Shown here: positions 27,050 to 36,241 of the stretch, piece by piece | Layout: each line of letters starts with the position of its first letter | How positions within the stretch are numbered: position 1 is the stretch's first letter | Assembly: GCA_030066015.1 (NCBI GenBank) | Contig: JASJCL010000036.1 | Coordinates: 1-62,480, forward strand | Direction of reading: 5' to 3' | Source: Desulfosarcinaceae bacterium | GTDB taxonomy: Bacteria > Desulfobacterota > Desulfobacteria > Desulfobacterales > Desulfosarcinaceae | DNA length: 62,480 nt | The notes under the pieces: model-generated | The model's input: the letters and a program-made list of their open reading frames with translations, nothing else | What the model was told of the DNA's origin: nothing | Database searches by the model: none | Position numbers and translations under genes: made by a program

Positions 27050-28945
27050 CTATGCCAATTTGGTGTTTCGCACTGAGGTCATCTGCTTGGCGCGTTCGAT
27101 GAGTTTTTCGAAGGAAGCCGTATTGCGCTGCACATAGTAGCTCAGATCGATATTGCGGCCTTCGGCGTTCAATTGCGTTAAAAACGCGTTGAATTCACGC
27201 ATGTTGGCCAAACGATGCACAAACATCTCGCCCCAGCAATTCGTGTAGATGATGCTGTAATCACTGGCATCGGCATACCAGGGAGAGGCCTCGAAATCGA
27301 CCGCCACCATAACGCGGTTGATGAATTCCTTCTTCAAATAGGTGGCGAAATCGATATCCTGTGAGCTGCGCGTGCCGAATATGTTTCGTATCCGGGTGGC
27401 CAGATTGACCACCTCTTGAAGGGTCACACTGGAAGAGTTGGGCCGCATGTGGATGTCGTTGGATTTGAAAAGGCCGTTCCAGACGATGAAGGCGATGACG
27501 TAGACCACATTGGTACTCCAGATGACGGGGGTGCTCTGGTCGAAGCCGCAAAATACCTGCCACACGTCGTCGTTCAGATGAAGGGTCAGATTGGAGACAT
27601 TGAGCTCGCCGGTCACGGTATGAACCACGGGGACCTTATGGTCTTTTTTATAGTAGAAGGCCGCGATTTTACGGCTCAGAATGGTGAGATCGCGCTGATC
27701 GCTTTCGCTGGCGGCGCCGGCCGCACTGGCCGATATCTCTCGGTAGATGCGCAGCAGTAATTGAAACAGGCGGGTTCCGAATTCGAGCTGCTCTTTGAAA
27801 TGCCATTCCCCTGCCTTGCGCAGATTGGTTTGGCGCGAACGCTCGATGGGGAATCTTTTGAGGAACTCACCAGCCAATTTGTTTTTCAGCCGGTGCCGGT
27901 TATCGTAGGGATTGATCTCGCTGAGCATATAGTAACACTCGGTCAGAAAGGTCGTCAGGGCAGGGTCCTTGTCCCCATAATGCGCGAGAATACTGGTGAC
28001 GGTAAAGACACTGAAGTCGGGGAACATATCGCCCTCGAGCGTCTGCATCACCTTTTCACGCAGCAGGTGGCACAGCAGGCGTTCCCCCTTGGCCTCCAGC
28101 AAGCATTTGAGCAGATTGAGCTTAATGATCGATTTGAGCGGTCTTGACAGGCTCTTGTTGAACAGCCACAAGGCGGAGCCAAAGTATTCCGTTTGGTCCA
28201 CCCGCTCGATGTCGCCGAAATCGATCAGATCATATTCCCAGTACCCGTCATTCTGGATGGTCGCCAATACCTGGTCGTAGTCCAGCGGCTTATTCGCATC
28301 ATAACAGAGCCACCATAGCGGCGTTTTGCCACAGATCACCATGCAGGTGCGGTAAAACTCCTCCTTGAGCACTTGCTGTTGGGTCGTTCCGCTGCTTTCG
28401 GCATCCAGGCTGCCAAAGCGGCATTCGCGGATCGCATTGATTTCCGTGATGAAGAAGTAGACCGGCATCTTCAACTTTTCGTCCAACCAGTCTTTGATCA
28501 AATTGAGCTTCTCCGACAGTTGACGCCAGGCCGTCATATCGAAGTCGTTCTTGTCCACGCATACCCAGATATCGATATCCGATGTGGAGGATTGCCCCAC
28601 GCTGCCGACGCTGCCGATGGTATAGAGCCCTTGGATGGGGGCATAGTTGCGGCCCGGTTTGAGCAGCGTTCCCTGCTTGCGGATGCGAAACGCCTTTTTG
28701 AAGGCCTTTTCACTGTCGCGGATCTCCTTGACATAGTCTATTTCACAGACCCTGAAGCGGGTTTTCAGCCTGGGAATATGGCCGGGACATCCAGGTTCGT
28801 TGACGCTCAGCAACCAGGGAAGCAGGTAGAGGGTTGTTTCGGCCTCTTTCGGCGCCAGCTCTCGGAAGATCTGCTGTCGAAAAGCGTTGTAGGCATTGAA
28901 ACGTCTTTTGTTGCGCACCAGAATTTTTTCAATATAAGTTTTCAA
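27050..28945 (-). CDS. cyaA: class I adenylate cyclase
   Basis: The enzyme makes cAMP from ATP in the cytoplasm. The 631-residue product carries the class I nucleotidyltransferase motif GSVGSVGQSSTSDIDIWVCV near residues 110-130, with the two catalytic Asp in DID, and the downstream WWLCYDANKPLDYD and FGSALWLFNKSLSRPLKSI segments. It is shorter than enterobacterial CyaA (about 850 residues) and lacks most of the C-terminal regulatory region. It starts at a TTG (28945); no ribosome site is obvious. It gives the cell a cAMP source relevant to the cyclic-nucleotide-fold proteins at 40.3-41.2 kb. Confidence 0.88.
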   Translation of the reverse strand: MKTYIEKILVRNKRRFNAYNAFRQQIFRELAPKEAETTLYLLPWLLSVNEPGCPGHIPRLKTRFRVCEIDYVKEIRDSEKAFKKAFRIRKQGTLLKPGRNYAPIQGLYTIGSVGSVGQSSTSDIDIWVCVDKNDFDMTAWRQLSEKLNLIKDWLDEKLKMPVYFFITEINAIRECRFGSLDAESSGTTQQQVLKEEFYRTCMVICGKTPLWWLCYDANKPLDYDQVLATIQNDGYWEYDLIDFGDIERVDQTEYFGSALWLFNKSLSRPLKSIIKLNLLKCLLEAKGERLLCHLLREKVMQTLEGDMFPDFSVFTVTSILAHYGDKDPALTTFLTECYYMLSEINPYDNRHRLKNKLAGEFLKRFPIERSRQTNLRKAGEWHFKEQLEFGTRLFQLLLRIYREISASAAGAASESDQRDLTILSRKIAAFYYKKDHKVPVVHTVTGELNVSNLTLHLNDDVWQVFCGFDQSTPVIWSTNVVYVIAFIVWNGLFKSNDIHMRPNSSSVTLQEVVNLATRIRNIFGTRSSQDIDFATYLKKEFINRVMVAVDFEASPWYADASDYSIIYTNCWGEMFVHRLANMREFNAFLTQLNAEGRNIDLSYYVQRNTASFEKLIERAKQMTSVRNTKLA

Positions 28946-29114
28946 AACGGCTACGGAGGAGACCTTTTTGCCACAGCGCCACCACTAACGGATCCGGCTA
29001 TAGCCGATGCGGCGTGCTGGGGCGTTCTGGGGTGCCGGCAAACATGTTTGCGCGGTTTTGGGATTCTGGAATATTATCGAACGTTCCGCGCTTGGACTTT
29101 ACCGGCGCTCCTTA

Positions 29115-29609
29115 TTATATAGCGTCATTCAGAAGCTGGCGGAGAGTATCTTGGACGATCGTCGCCGGGAATCCCCGTTGGGCGAGATAGCGAGCCAGGC
29201 GCGGGGTGATCTCCTCCTTCCCTGCATACCGCATCTGGAGCTGGGTGAGTTTGCGGGAACCCACTTTATGAGCGGTGTTGCGGATCACCTCTTCGGTATA
29301 CACCTTCGCCAGCGTATCCTGTATCAACCCGGTGTCGAAACCGTGCGCACTGAGGCGCTGCCGCACAGCGCGCGGTCCAAATCCCTTGCGGATCAGCTCG
29401 CGACAATATGTCTCACTGGTCGCCGCATCATCGATGAACCGATTGGCCTCGCAATACGCCAGTACCTTGGCAACGGTTTCTTCCGAAAATCCCCGCTGAC
29501 GCAGTTTGCGCGACAATTCCCGCCCACTGTGAGGCCGGCGGGCAAGGATGCGGATGGCGGTATGGTGCGCGGTATCCGCCTCGCTTTTTCCGAGTACCTC
29601 TTCCTTCAT
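29115..29609 (-). CDS. recX: RecX family regulatory protein
   Basis: RecX modulates RecA filaments. The product is 164 residues from the ATG at 29609, which has GAGGAGG just upstream; starts at 29627 and 29681 are possible. It shows the three-helix repeats of the family: AIRILARRPHSGRELSRKLRQRGF, AYCEANRFIDDAATSETYCRELIRKG and GPRAVRQRLSAHGF. No recA gene is adjacent. It lies about 170 bases upstream of the cyclase gene on the same strand. Confidence 0.88.
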   Translation of the reverse strand: MKEEVLGKSEADTAHHTAIRILARRPHSGRELSRKLRQRGFSEETVAKVLAYCEANRFIDDAATSETYCRELIRKGFGPRAVRQRLSAHGFDTGLIQDTLAKVYTEEVIRNTAHKVGSRKLTQLQMRYAGKEEITPRLARYLAQRGFPATIVQDTLRQLLNDAI

Positions 29610-29775
29610 GCGCCTCCTCAGCGCCATTATTGGCCATACGCTCGGATCTTGACAGAACCCGCTCGTCATACTAACAGCCAATGCCGGTTCAGGACCAGCG
29701 GTTTAAAGGCCGCTCCTCACGCCAACCGAGCGGTCGGTTGCACTTGTGGGTTGCTGGATTGCAAGGCGGTGCCAG

Positions 29776-30216
29776 ATGACAGATGAGCCCAAACGCCAAG
29801 GGCGCGATTTTTGGCAGGATCACTCCCTGCGCTACCTGGAGATGGCATTTCGGACCGATCGACGCGAGCGCCTCGCCGGGCCGGATGGGTATGGGAAGAA
29901 AACCGGTGCCTGTGGCGATACGGTTGAATTCTTCCTGCAGCTAAAGGGGGAGCATATTGCCGCTATGGCCTACGAATCTCAGGGGTGCTTGAATACCAAC
30001 GCCTGCGCCAACACCGTCATCCACCTCGTTGAGGGGCGCACGCTTGCGGCAGCCTGGGAACTGACCCCCGAGAGGGTCGCGGCTTATTTAGAATCCCTGC
30101 CCCCGGATCACCTTCACTGCGCCGAACTGGCCGTCGGCGCATTGTATTTGGCCCTGGCCAACGCCGCTGAATTGCGTCGCAGGCCTTGGAAAAAAGCCTA
30201 CCGCAAATCCCGCTAG
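29776..30216 (+). CDS. NifU/IscU-type iron-sulfur cluster scaffold
   Basis: The 146-residue product has the IscU N-terminal fold with all expected ligands: Cys in TGACGDTVEFF, Cys in SQGCLNTNACANTV, and His-Cys in DHLHCAELAVGAL. It lacks the NifU central ferredoxin and C-terminal Nfu domains. No cysteine desulfurase is adjacent. The ATG at 29776 is preferred over 29746. An Fe-S assembly or carrier role is inferred; it lies just ahead of the iron-sulfur-rich dsr operon but is separated by its own spacer. Confidence 0.8.
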   Translation: MTDEPKRQGRDFWQDHSLRYLEMAFRTDRRERLAGPDGYGKKTGACGDTVEFFLQLKGEHIAAMAYESQGCLNTNACANTVIHLVEGRTLAAAWELTPERVAAYLESLPPDHLHCAELAVGALYLALANAAELRRRPWKKAYRKSR

Positions 30217-30362
30217 CCCGACGGCCGCGCTATCTCGTTTGCCAGAGCGACCCGCTGCGGTGTGCTGGATCGGCGTCCGACACAGAGAGGTGATCTTTGT
30301 AACTAATTGAGATAATTTGCTTTTAAGCCATGCTGAACCGCTCTTCACTCCGGGATTTGGTC

Positions 30363-30391
30363 TTGACATGGTTTGACATCTCGACTATAGC
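30363..30391 (+). promoter_or_regulatory. sigma-70-type promoter for the dsr region
   Basis: TTGACA at 30363-30368 is followed after 16-17 bases by CTATAG/TATAGC (30385-30391). A second weaker set, TAAGAC at 30429 and TATACT at 30452-30457 (spacing 17), lies closer to the gene. The leader would be 45 to 105 bases. Confidence 0.5.
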
Positions 30392-30501
30392 TCAATTCTT
30401 GAATTTGACCAATTTGGCGGCACCATCCTAAGACAATGTCTCCGGATCCTATATACTCACGTTAGCGACGCCTAATCCGGTTTATTTGGAGTGGCTCTGC
30501 G

Positions 30502-31041
30502 ATGGTTTTGGATAAACTGCTTGAGCAGCACGAAGCTGCCATAGTGGGGCTGTGGGTTGATCATGTGATCAATACCTACGCCCCTGACTCAGCGCATTTC
30601 TACAAAACTCAAAAAGATCAGTTCGCCAACCCGGTTGGCATTACCTTCAGTGAGAGCCTGGGCAACCTGTTCAAGGCCCTTCGAACCGGTGGCGACCGGG
30701 ACGAGCTCAGCAAACATCTTGACCCGGTGCTGCGGATTCGGGCCATTCAGTCCTTTACACCCGCCGAAGCCCTGGCCTTCATCATCGATCTGAAACCCAT
30801 TCTACGCTCCCAGTTCAAAGATGCTCTAAAGGAAAAGCGCCTGTCGCGGGAGCTGGTCCGCTTCGAGGATCAGATCGACGCGATGCTCCTGATCGCCTTT
30901 GACGTCTATTCCGCTTGCCGCGAAAAACTATTCGAGCTAAAGGTCTCCACCGAAAGAGAAAAAATCTACAAGGCGTTTCTACGCGCCGGTTTGATCGCAG
31001 ACATTAAAGCGGAGGAGCCGGGCAACGACGCTCTTCATTGA
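30502..31041 (+). CDS. RsbRD_N-like (RsbT co-antagonist N-terminal domain) protein
   Basis: The 179-residue, probably cytoplasmic all-helical protein has a globin-like opening (LDKLLEQHEAAIVGLWVDHV) typical of RsbRD N-terminal domains in stressosome sensors, but without the STAS domain. It lies 36 bases upstream of dsrM, so it is almost certainly co-transcribed with dsrMKJOP. Similar small proteins occur at this position in other sulfate reducers. A sensory or regulatory role is inferred; no cofactor motif beyond a few His residues is visible. Confidence 0.75.
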   Translation: MVLDKLLEQHEAAIVGLWVDHVINTYAPDSAHFYKTQKDQFANPVGITFSESLGNLFKALRTGGDRDELSKHLDPVLRIRAIQSFTPAEALAFIIDLKPILRSQFKDALKEKRLSRELVRFEDQIDAMLLIAFDVYSACREKLFELKVSTEREKIYKAFLRAGLIADIKAEEPGNDALH

Positions 31042-31077
31042 GGTTAGGTTGTTAACTCTGACGTAAGGTAGGTTTCA

Positions 31078-32133
31078 ATGAATCTAAAGTACGTGTATTC
31101 CTTCCTGGCTGTTTTGGTGCTCTTCCTGGTGGCCTACGTGGGGGTCGAAGGGCTGGGCTTGGATTGGCTCTTCGGCATCATTGTGCCTTATCTGGCGGTT
31201 ATAGTGTTCGTGGTTTTCGGCACCAAGCGGATCCTGGGCTGGGGACGGTCCGCCGTGCCGTTTAGAATTCCCACCACGGCCGGCCAGCAAAAATCCCTAC
31301 CCTGGATTCAGTCCAGCCCCATCGACAACCCCTCATCAAAGCTGGGGGTGTGGGTCCGCATGGCCCTGGAGGTACTCACCTTCCGGTCCCTGTTTCGCAA
31401 TAGCCGCATTAAGCTGGGCAGCGGTCCCAAAATCAGCTATCATCTCGAAATCTTTCTGTGGCTGGGTGCCCTGGCGTTTCACTACGCCTTTCTCGTCGCC
31501 ATCATCCGCCACCTGCGCTTTTTCGCAGAGCCGGTGCCTTTTTTCGTCCAACTGGTGCAGTCGGTGGACAGCTTTTTTCGCTTCGAGATCCATTACGATC
31601 CCATCCAGGTGGGCCTGCCGGGTGTCGCCCTCTCCAGCATTGTGTTGCTCCTAGCAGTGACCTTCCTTCTCCTGCGGCGCCTGTTGGACACGAAAGTGCG
31701 GTACATCTCCCTGGCCGCCGATTATTTTCCCCTCTTTCTCATTCTGGGAATCGCCTTTACTGGTATTCTGATGGCGTACTTCACCAAGGTGAACGTCGCC
31801 GCCGTCAAAGAGCTGGCCACGGGGTTGGTGACCTTTCAGCCCACCATTCCCGAGGGGCTGGGCGGCGTGTTTTACGTCCACCTGTTTTTCGTATCGGTGT
31901 TATTGGCCTATTTCCCTTTCAGCAAGCTGATGCACCTGGGCGGGATCTTCATGAGCCCCACCCGTAACCTGACCACCAATACCCGAGCAGCCAGACACGT
32001 CAATCCCTGGAATTATCCCGTCAAGATTCACACTTACGAGGCTTACGAGGATGATTTCCGTGAAAAAATGGTCGAAGCCGGCCTTCCGGTGGAGAAAATG
32101 CCCGCAGCCACGGCCGCAGAGGAAAAGGAGTAG
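31078..32133 (+). CDS. dsrM: sulfite reduction complex subunit DsrM (cytochrome b type)
   Basis: DsrM is the haem b membrane subunit (NarI-like) that exchanges electrons between menaquinol and DsrK. The 351-residue product has six predicted membrane helices (about residues 5-25, 30-48, 118-142, 182-206, 222-242 and 260-285). Candidate haem His ligands are in ALAFHYAFLVAIIRHL and YVHLFFVSV. The cytoplasmic C-terminus is charged. AAGG precedes the start, and dsrK begins three bases after the stop. Confidence 0.93.
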   Translation: MNLKYVYSFLAVLVLFLVAYVGVEGLGLDWLFGIIVPYLAVIVFVVFGTKRILGWGRSAVPFRIPTTAGQQKSLPWIQSSPIDNPSSKLGVWVRMALEVLTFRSLFRNSRIKLGSGPKISYHLEIFLWLGALAFHYAFLVAIIRHLRFFAEPVPFFVQLVQSVDSFFRFEIHYDPIQVGLPGVALSSIVLLLAVTFLLLRRLLDTKVRYISLAADYFPLFLILGIAFTGILMAYFTKVNVAAVKELATGLVTFQPTIPEGLGGVFYVHLFFVSVLLAYFPFSKLMHLGGIFMSPTRNLTTNTRAARHVNPWNYPVKIHTYEAYEDDFREKMVEAGLPVEKMPAATAAEEKE

Positions 32134-32136
32134 TGT

Positions 32137-33762
32137 ATGTCAGACCTTCCCAAACCTGATGACCTGTTAAACTTCTCCCACCGTCCACCCAAAACGGAAT
32201 GGATGGACACCCCGGCCGAGATCAAAAAGGGATTCGCCTGTTACGCGGGCAATCCCAAGAGCCTTGAAGCGGTCGGGTTGCCGAATCCACGGACGTGGAG
32301 CTGCTTTGACGAGGACTGGCAACTGCCCGAGAACTGGCAGGAGATCATCTACGAGGGGTTCAAGGAGCGTCTGGATAAATTTCGCTCCTTCAAGGTGTTC
32401 ATGGACATCTGCGTGCGTTGCGGTGCCTGCTCGGACAAATGCCACTATTTCATTGGCACCGGCGATCCCAAAAACATGCCCGTCCTGCGGGCCGAACTGC
32501 TTCGCTCGGTCTATCGAAACGATTTTACCAAAGCCGGCAAGCTGCTCGGCCGCATCGCCGGCGCACGGCCCATGACACTGGATGTGCTACGTGAATGGTG
32601 GGCCTATTTTTTCCAGTGCACCGAGTGCCGGCGCTGTTCCCTCTTCTGTCCCTACGGGATCGACACCGCCGAGATCACCATGATGGGGCGCGAATTGCTC
32701 AATCTACTGGGATTGAACATCGACTGGATCGCCACACCGGTGGCCAACTGCTACCGCACGGGCAACCACCTCGGCATCCAGCCCCACGCCTTCAAGGACA
32801 TGATCGACTTTTTCGTGGACGACATCGAAGAGATCACCGGGGTTCAGGTCGAACCACAGTTTCAGAAAAAGGGGGCCGACATCCTCTTCATCACCCCCTC
32901 CGGCGACGTCTTCGCCGACCCAGGTACTTACACCTGCATGGGCTACCTGATGTTGTTCCACTTCCTCAAGGAGAAGTACGGCCTTGATGTCACCTGGTCC
33001 ACTTATGCCTCAGAGGGCGGCAATTTCGGCTTTTTCACCTCCCACGAGATGATGAAGCGTCTCAATGCCAAAATGTACCTGGAGGCCAAACGGCTGGGTG
33101 TCAAGTGGATTCTCGGTGGCGAATGCGGCCACATGTGGCGCGTGATCAACCAGTACATGGACACCATGAACGGCCCCGCAGACTTCCTCGATGTGCCGGT
33201 CAACCCCATCACCGGCACCCGTTTCGAAAATGCCGCTTCCACCAAGATGGTCCATATCACCGAGTTCACCGCCGATCTGATTCACCACGGCAAGCTCGAC
33301 CTGGATCCCAGCCGCAACGAAAACAAGGTCCTCACCTTCCACGATAGCTGCAACCCCTCCCGCGGGATGGGGCTCTTCGAGGAGCCGCGCTACGTGATTC
33401 AGAACGTGGCCAACAATTTCTACGACATGCCGGCCAGCACCATCCGCGAGCAGACCTTCTGCTGTGGCAGCGGAGCCGGTTTAAATGCCGGTGAGGATAT
33501 GGAGCTGCGCATGGCCGGGGGGTTGCCCAGGGCCAATGCGGTCAAGCATGTGCATGACAAACACGGGGTCAATATGCTCGCCACGATCTGCGCCATCGAC
33601 CGGGCCGTGTTGCCCGATTTGATGAACTACTGGGTCCCCGACGTCGAGGTGACGGGGGTGCATGAGCTGGTGGCCAACGCCCTGATCATGCCGGGCGAAC
33701 AGGAACGCGAAACGGATCTGCGTGGCGAACCGCTGCTGGGAACGGAGGATGCAGATGAATGA
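32137..33762 (+). CDS. dsrK: sulfite reduction complex subunit DsrK (HdrD-like iron-sulfur protein)
   Basis: DsrK is the cytoplasmic catalytic subunit thought to reduce the DsrC disulfide or trisulfide. The 541-residue product has two ferredoxin-type [4Fe-4S] sites (Cys 92/95/98/102 in CVRCGACSDKC and Cys 161/164/167/171 in CTECRRCSLFC). Two CCG-type segments follow: one degenerate around GGECGHMW and HDSCNPSRG, one intact CCGSGAG, which in HdrB/HdrD bind the non-cubane cluster. AAGGAG lies five bases upstream of the start. It overlaps dsrJ by eight bases. Confidence 0.95.
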   Translation: MSDLPKPDDLLNFSHRPPKTEWMDTPAEIKKGFACYAGNPKSLEAVGLPNPRTWSCFDEDWQLPENWQEIIYEGFKERLDKFRSFKVFMDICVRCGACSDKCHYFIGTGDPKNMPVLRAELLRSVYRNDFTKAGKLLGRIAGARPMTLDVLREWWAYFFQCTECRRCSLFCPYGIDTAEITMMGRELLNLLGLNIDWIATPVANCYRTGNHLGIQPHAFKDMIDFFVDDIEEITGVQVEPQFQKKGADILFITPSGDVFADPGTYTCMGYLMLFHFLKEKYGLDVTWSTYASEGGNFGFFTSHEMMKRLNAKMYLEAKRLGVKWILGGECGHMWRVINQYMDTMNGPADFLDVPVNPITGTRFENAASTKMVHITEFTADLIHHGKLDLDPSRNENKVLTFHDSCNPSRGMGLFEEPRYVIQNVANNFYDMPASTIREQTFCCGSGAGLNAGEDMELRMAGGLPRANAVKHVHDKHGVNMLATICAIDRAVLPDLMNYWVPDVEVTGVHELVANALIMPGEQERETDLRGEPLLGTEDADE

Positions 33763-34141
33763 TAAGAATAAAATCATTGCGGGACTGATCGTTTTCTTGG
33801 CGCTGTTCACCTTTCCCGTCTGGTACAATTTGGGCAAGGCGGCGCCGGCCCCCGAAGTCATACTCACCGAAAAGGCCAAGGAAGCCAAGGTCTGCGTCAT
33901 GCCCACCGAATACATGCGGGCCAATCATATGCAGCTGCTTGACCACTGGCGGCATGAGGTGGTGCGCAACGCCAAGCGGGTATTCGTGAACGCTGATGGG
34001 AAGGAGTATACCATGAGCCTTTCCAACACCTGTCTGGACTGCCACTCCAACAAGGCGGACTTCTGCGACAAGTGCCACGACTACGCGTCGGTGTCCCCCT
34101 ATTGCTACGAGTGCCACATCGATAACCCCAAAGGAGAATAG
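33755..34141 (+). CDS. dsrJ: sulfite reduction complex triheme cytochrome c DsrJ
   Basis: DsrJ is the periplasmic triheme cytochrome of the complex. The product is 128 residues from the ATG at 33755, which has GGAGG six bases upstream. It has an uncleaved N-terminal anchor (IIAGLIVFLALFTFPVW, about residues 8-24) and exactly three CxxCH haem sites (CLDCH, CDKCH, CYECH) clustered in the last 45 residues. Cysteine 46 (AKVCVMP) is a candidate for the unusual Cys haem ligand known for this family. Confidence 0.94.
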   Translation: MNDKNKIIAGLIVFLALFTFPVWYNLGKAAPAPEVILTEKAKEAKVCVMPTEYMRANHMQLLDHWRHEVVRNAKRVFVNADGKEYTMSLSNTCLDCHSNKADFCDKCHDYASVSPYCYECHIDNPKGE

Positions 34142-34144
34142 AGA

Positions 34145-34936
34145 ATGGAGAGCAGAAGAAGCTTCTTGAAGGTCGCGGGTGTTGCCGCGCTCGGATTGGG
34201 GACGACGCCGGCACTGAAGGCTGTGGCGGCCAGTGGCGAAGCGGGTGGCGGCGCTCCCCAGCCGCAAGTCAAAAAGGGAGCCAAGGCCCTGACGGCCAAG
34301 CAGTGGGCCATGGTGATTGACACGCGCAAACTGCAAACCGCTGCAGATGTGGAGCCCCTCATTGAAGCCTGCAACAAGATTCACAATGTGCCCCATTTCA
34401 ATAATAAGAACCATGAGATTAAGTGGATTTGGGAAACCGAATTCAAACACGCCTTTCCGGACAAATCGAACAGCTTTCTCAACGAATCGGTGGAGCACCG
34501 CCCCTTTCCAGTCCTCTGCAACCATTGCGAAAATCCGCCCTGCGTGCGCGCCTGTCCCACCAAGGCGACCTTTAAGCGAGAAAGTGACGGCATCGTACTG
34601 ATGGATTTCCACCGCTGCATCGGCTGCCGGTTCTGCATGGTGGCCTGTCCCTACGGTGCCCGCAGCTTCAACTTCCGCGATCCCAAGCCTTTCATCAAGG
34701 AGATGAATAGAAAGTTCCCCCATCGCATGAAGGGTGTTGTGGAGAAATGCAACTTCTGTGCGGAACGTCTGGCCGTGGGCGAGATGCCGGCCTGCGTGGA
34801 AGCCTCCCAGGGGGCCATCGCTTTCGGCGATCTCTATGACCCCCATTCCCCAGTCCGCGAGCTGCTCAAGGAGAACTTCACCATTCGGCGCAAACAAGTA
34901 CTGGGGACCGAACCCTCAGTCTACTACATCGTATGA
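34145..34936 (+). CDS. dsrO: sulfite reduction complex periplasmic ferredoxin DsrO
   Basis: DsrO is a periplasmic polyferredoxin that links DsrJ to DsrP. The 263-residue product has a twin-arginine signal (RRSFLKVAGVAALGLG) at residues 4-19 and three visible Cys sets for [4Fe-4S] clusters: CNHCENPPCVRACP, CIGCRFCMVACP and CNFCAERLAVGEMPAC. The NrfC/PhsB-like fold is clear. AAAGGAG precedes the start, and dsrP begins eight bases after the stop. Confidence 0.94.
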   Translation: MESRRSFLKVAGVAALGLGTTPALKAVAASGEAGGGAPQPQVKKGAKALTAKQWAMVIDTRKLQTAADVEPLIEACNKIHNVPHFNNKNHEIKWIWETEFKHAFPDKSNSFLNESVEHRPFPVLCNHCENPPCVRACPTKATFKRESDGIVLMDFHRCIGCRFCMVACPYGARSFNFRDPKPFIKEMNRKFPHRMKGVVEKCNFCAERLAVGEMPACVEASQGAIAFGDLYDPHSPVRELLKENFTIRRKQVLGTEPSVYYIV

Positions 34937-34943
34937 GGTGGTC

Positions 34944-36101
34944 ATGCTTGAATTAACGTTCAAAGGTGGAAAAGCCTACTACGGCTGGGTGTTGGCCCTG
35001 CTCGCAACCATCGGCGCCGGTTTTGCCCTGTACCTCTGGCAGCTCGATTTCGGTCTCGGAATCACCGGGATGAGCCGCGATGTCTCCTGGGGGTTTTACA
35101 TCGCCAACTTCACCTATCTGGTCGGGGTCGCGGCCGGAGGCGTCATGGTGGTGTTGCCCTATTATCTGCATGACTACAAGGCGTACGGACGGATCACCGT
35201 ACTGGGTGAGTTCCTCGCCATCGCCGCCATCGTCATGTGCCTCTCCTTTATCATCGCCGACCTGGGGCAGCCCATGCGGGCACTGAATGTGTTGCTCTAC
35301 CCCACGCCCAACTCGATCCTCTTCTGGGATATGATCGTCCTGAACGGATATCTATTCCTCAACCTGGTGATTGGCTGGAATGTGCTGGAAGCGGAGCGCA
35401 ACGGAACCAAATACCAGCAGTGGCTCAAGCCCTTCATCTATTTGTCGATTCCATGGGCCATCAGCATCCATACGGTCACGGCCTACCTTTATTGTGGCAT
35501 GCCCGGCCGTCATTTCTGGCTGACGGCGATCCTGGCACCGCGCTTTCTCTCCTCGGCTTTCGCCGCTGGGCCGGCCCTGCTCATCGTCATGTGCCTCTTC
35601 ATCCGCAAGTTCACCAATTTCGATCCGGGCAAGGAGCAGATCCAAACCCTGGCCAAGACGGTGGCCTACGCCATCGTCATCAACGTCTTCTTCTTCCTGT
35701 GTGAGATCTTTGTGGCGTTCTACAGCAACATTCCCGGCCATATGGATCACATCAAGTACCTCTTTGTCGGACTCCACGGCCACGGTGTAATGGTGCCCTG
35801 GATGTGGGCCTCCATGATCCTGATGGTTCTGGGCATCATCCTGACGGTGAACCCGGCCACTCGCCGCAATGAGAGCACGCTTCTGGTGGGCTGCCTGGTC
35901 ATCATCTTGGGCACCTGGATCGACAAGGCTCTCGGAATGATCGCCGGCGGCTTCGTCCCCAATCCACTGCACGAGGTCAACGAATATGTGCCCACCTTGC
36001 CGGAGATCGGTATCGCCCTCGGGGTTTACGCCCTGGGCGCTTTGGTGCTGACCCTCTTCTACAAGATGGCCATCTCCGTCAAAGAGGAGGTACGCGCCTA
36101 G
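34944..36101 (+). CDS. dsrP: sulfite reduction complex membrane subunit DsrP (NrfD family)
   Basis: DsrP is the NrfD/PsrC-type quinone-binding membrane subunit. The product is 385 residues from the ATG at 34944, with GAGGTG upstream; reading-frame extension further upstream overlaps dsrO and is not real. About ten membrane helices are predicted, beginning at YYGWVLALLATIGAGFALYL. The FTYLVGVAAGGVMVVLPYYL and IPWAISIHTVTAYLYCGMPG segments are typical of the family. It is the last gene of the dsr operon. Confidence 0.94.
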   Translation: MLELTFKGGKAYYGWVLALLATIGAGFALYLWQLDFGLGITGMSRDVSWGFYIANFTYLVGVAAGGVMVVLPYYLHDYKAYGRITVLGEFLAIAAIVMCLSFIIADLGQPMRALNVLLYPTPNSILFWDMIVLNGYLFLNLVIGWNVLEAERNGTKYQQWLKPFIYLSIPWAISIHTVTAYLYCGMPGRHFWLTAILAPRFLSSAFAAGPALLIVMCLFIRKFTNFDPGKEQIQTLAKTVAYAIVINVFFFLCEIFVAFYSNIPGHMDHIKYLFVGLHGHGVMVPWMWASMILMVLGIILTVNPATRRNESTLLVGCLVIILGTWIDKALGMIAGGFVPNPLHEVNEYVPTLPEIGIALGVYALGALVLTLFYKMAISVKEEVRA

Positions 36102-36163
36102 TTCGAATCACCTGGAACCGGCCGCTGCGACGCGGCCGTCCGTGAATCTGGATCGGTACCCTC

Positions 36164-36203
36164 GACGGGCCCATTCTCTACGGCGAATGGGCCCGTCTCA
36201 TTT
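36164..36203 (+). terminator. terminator-like hairpin after dsrP
   Basis: A perfect 13-base-pair stem (GACGGGCCCATTC at 36164-36176 with GAATGGGCCCGTC at 36185-36197) and an eight-base loop, followed by a weak T-rich stretch. It probably ends the dsr transcript. Confidence 0.65.
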
Positions 36204-36241
36204 CATGCCCAACGACCACAGACTCCTGAGGCGCTTCGGCG

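Noticed and set aside
33686-34897. 403-codon minus-strand frame across dsrJ and dsrO
   Set aside because: It is antisense to genes with intact haem and Fe-S motifs; the product has no domain.
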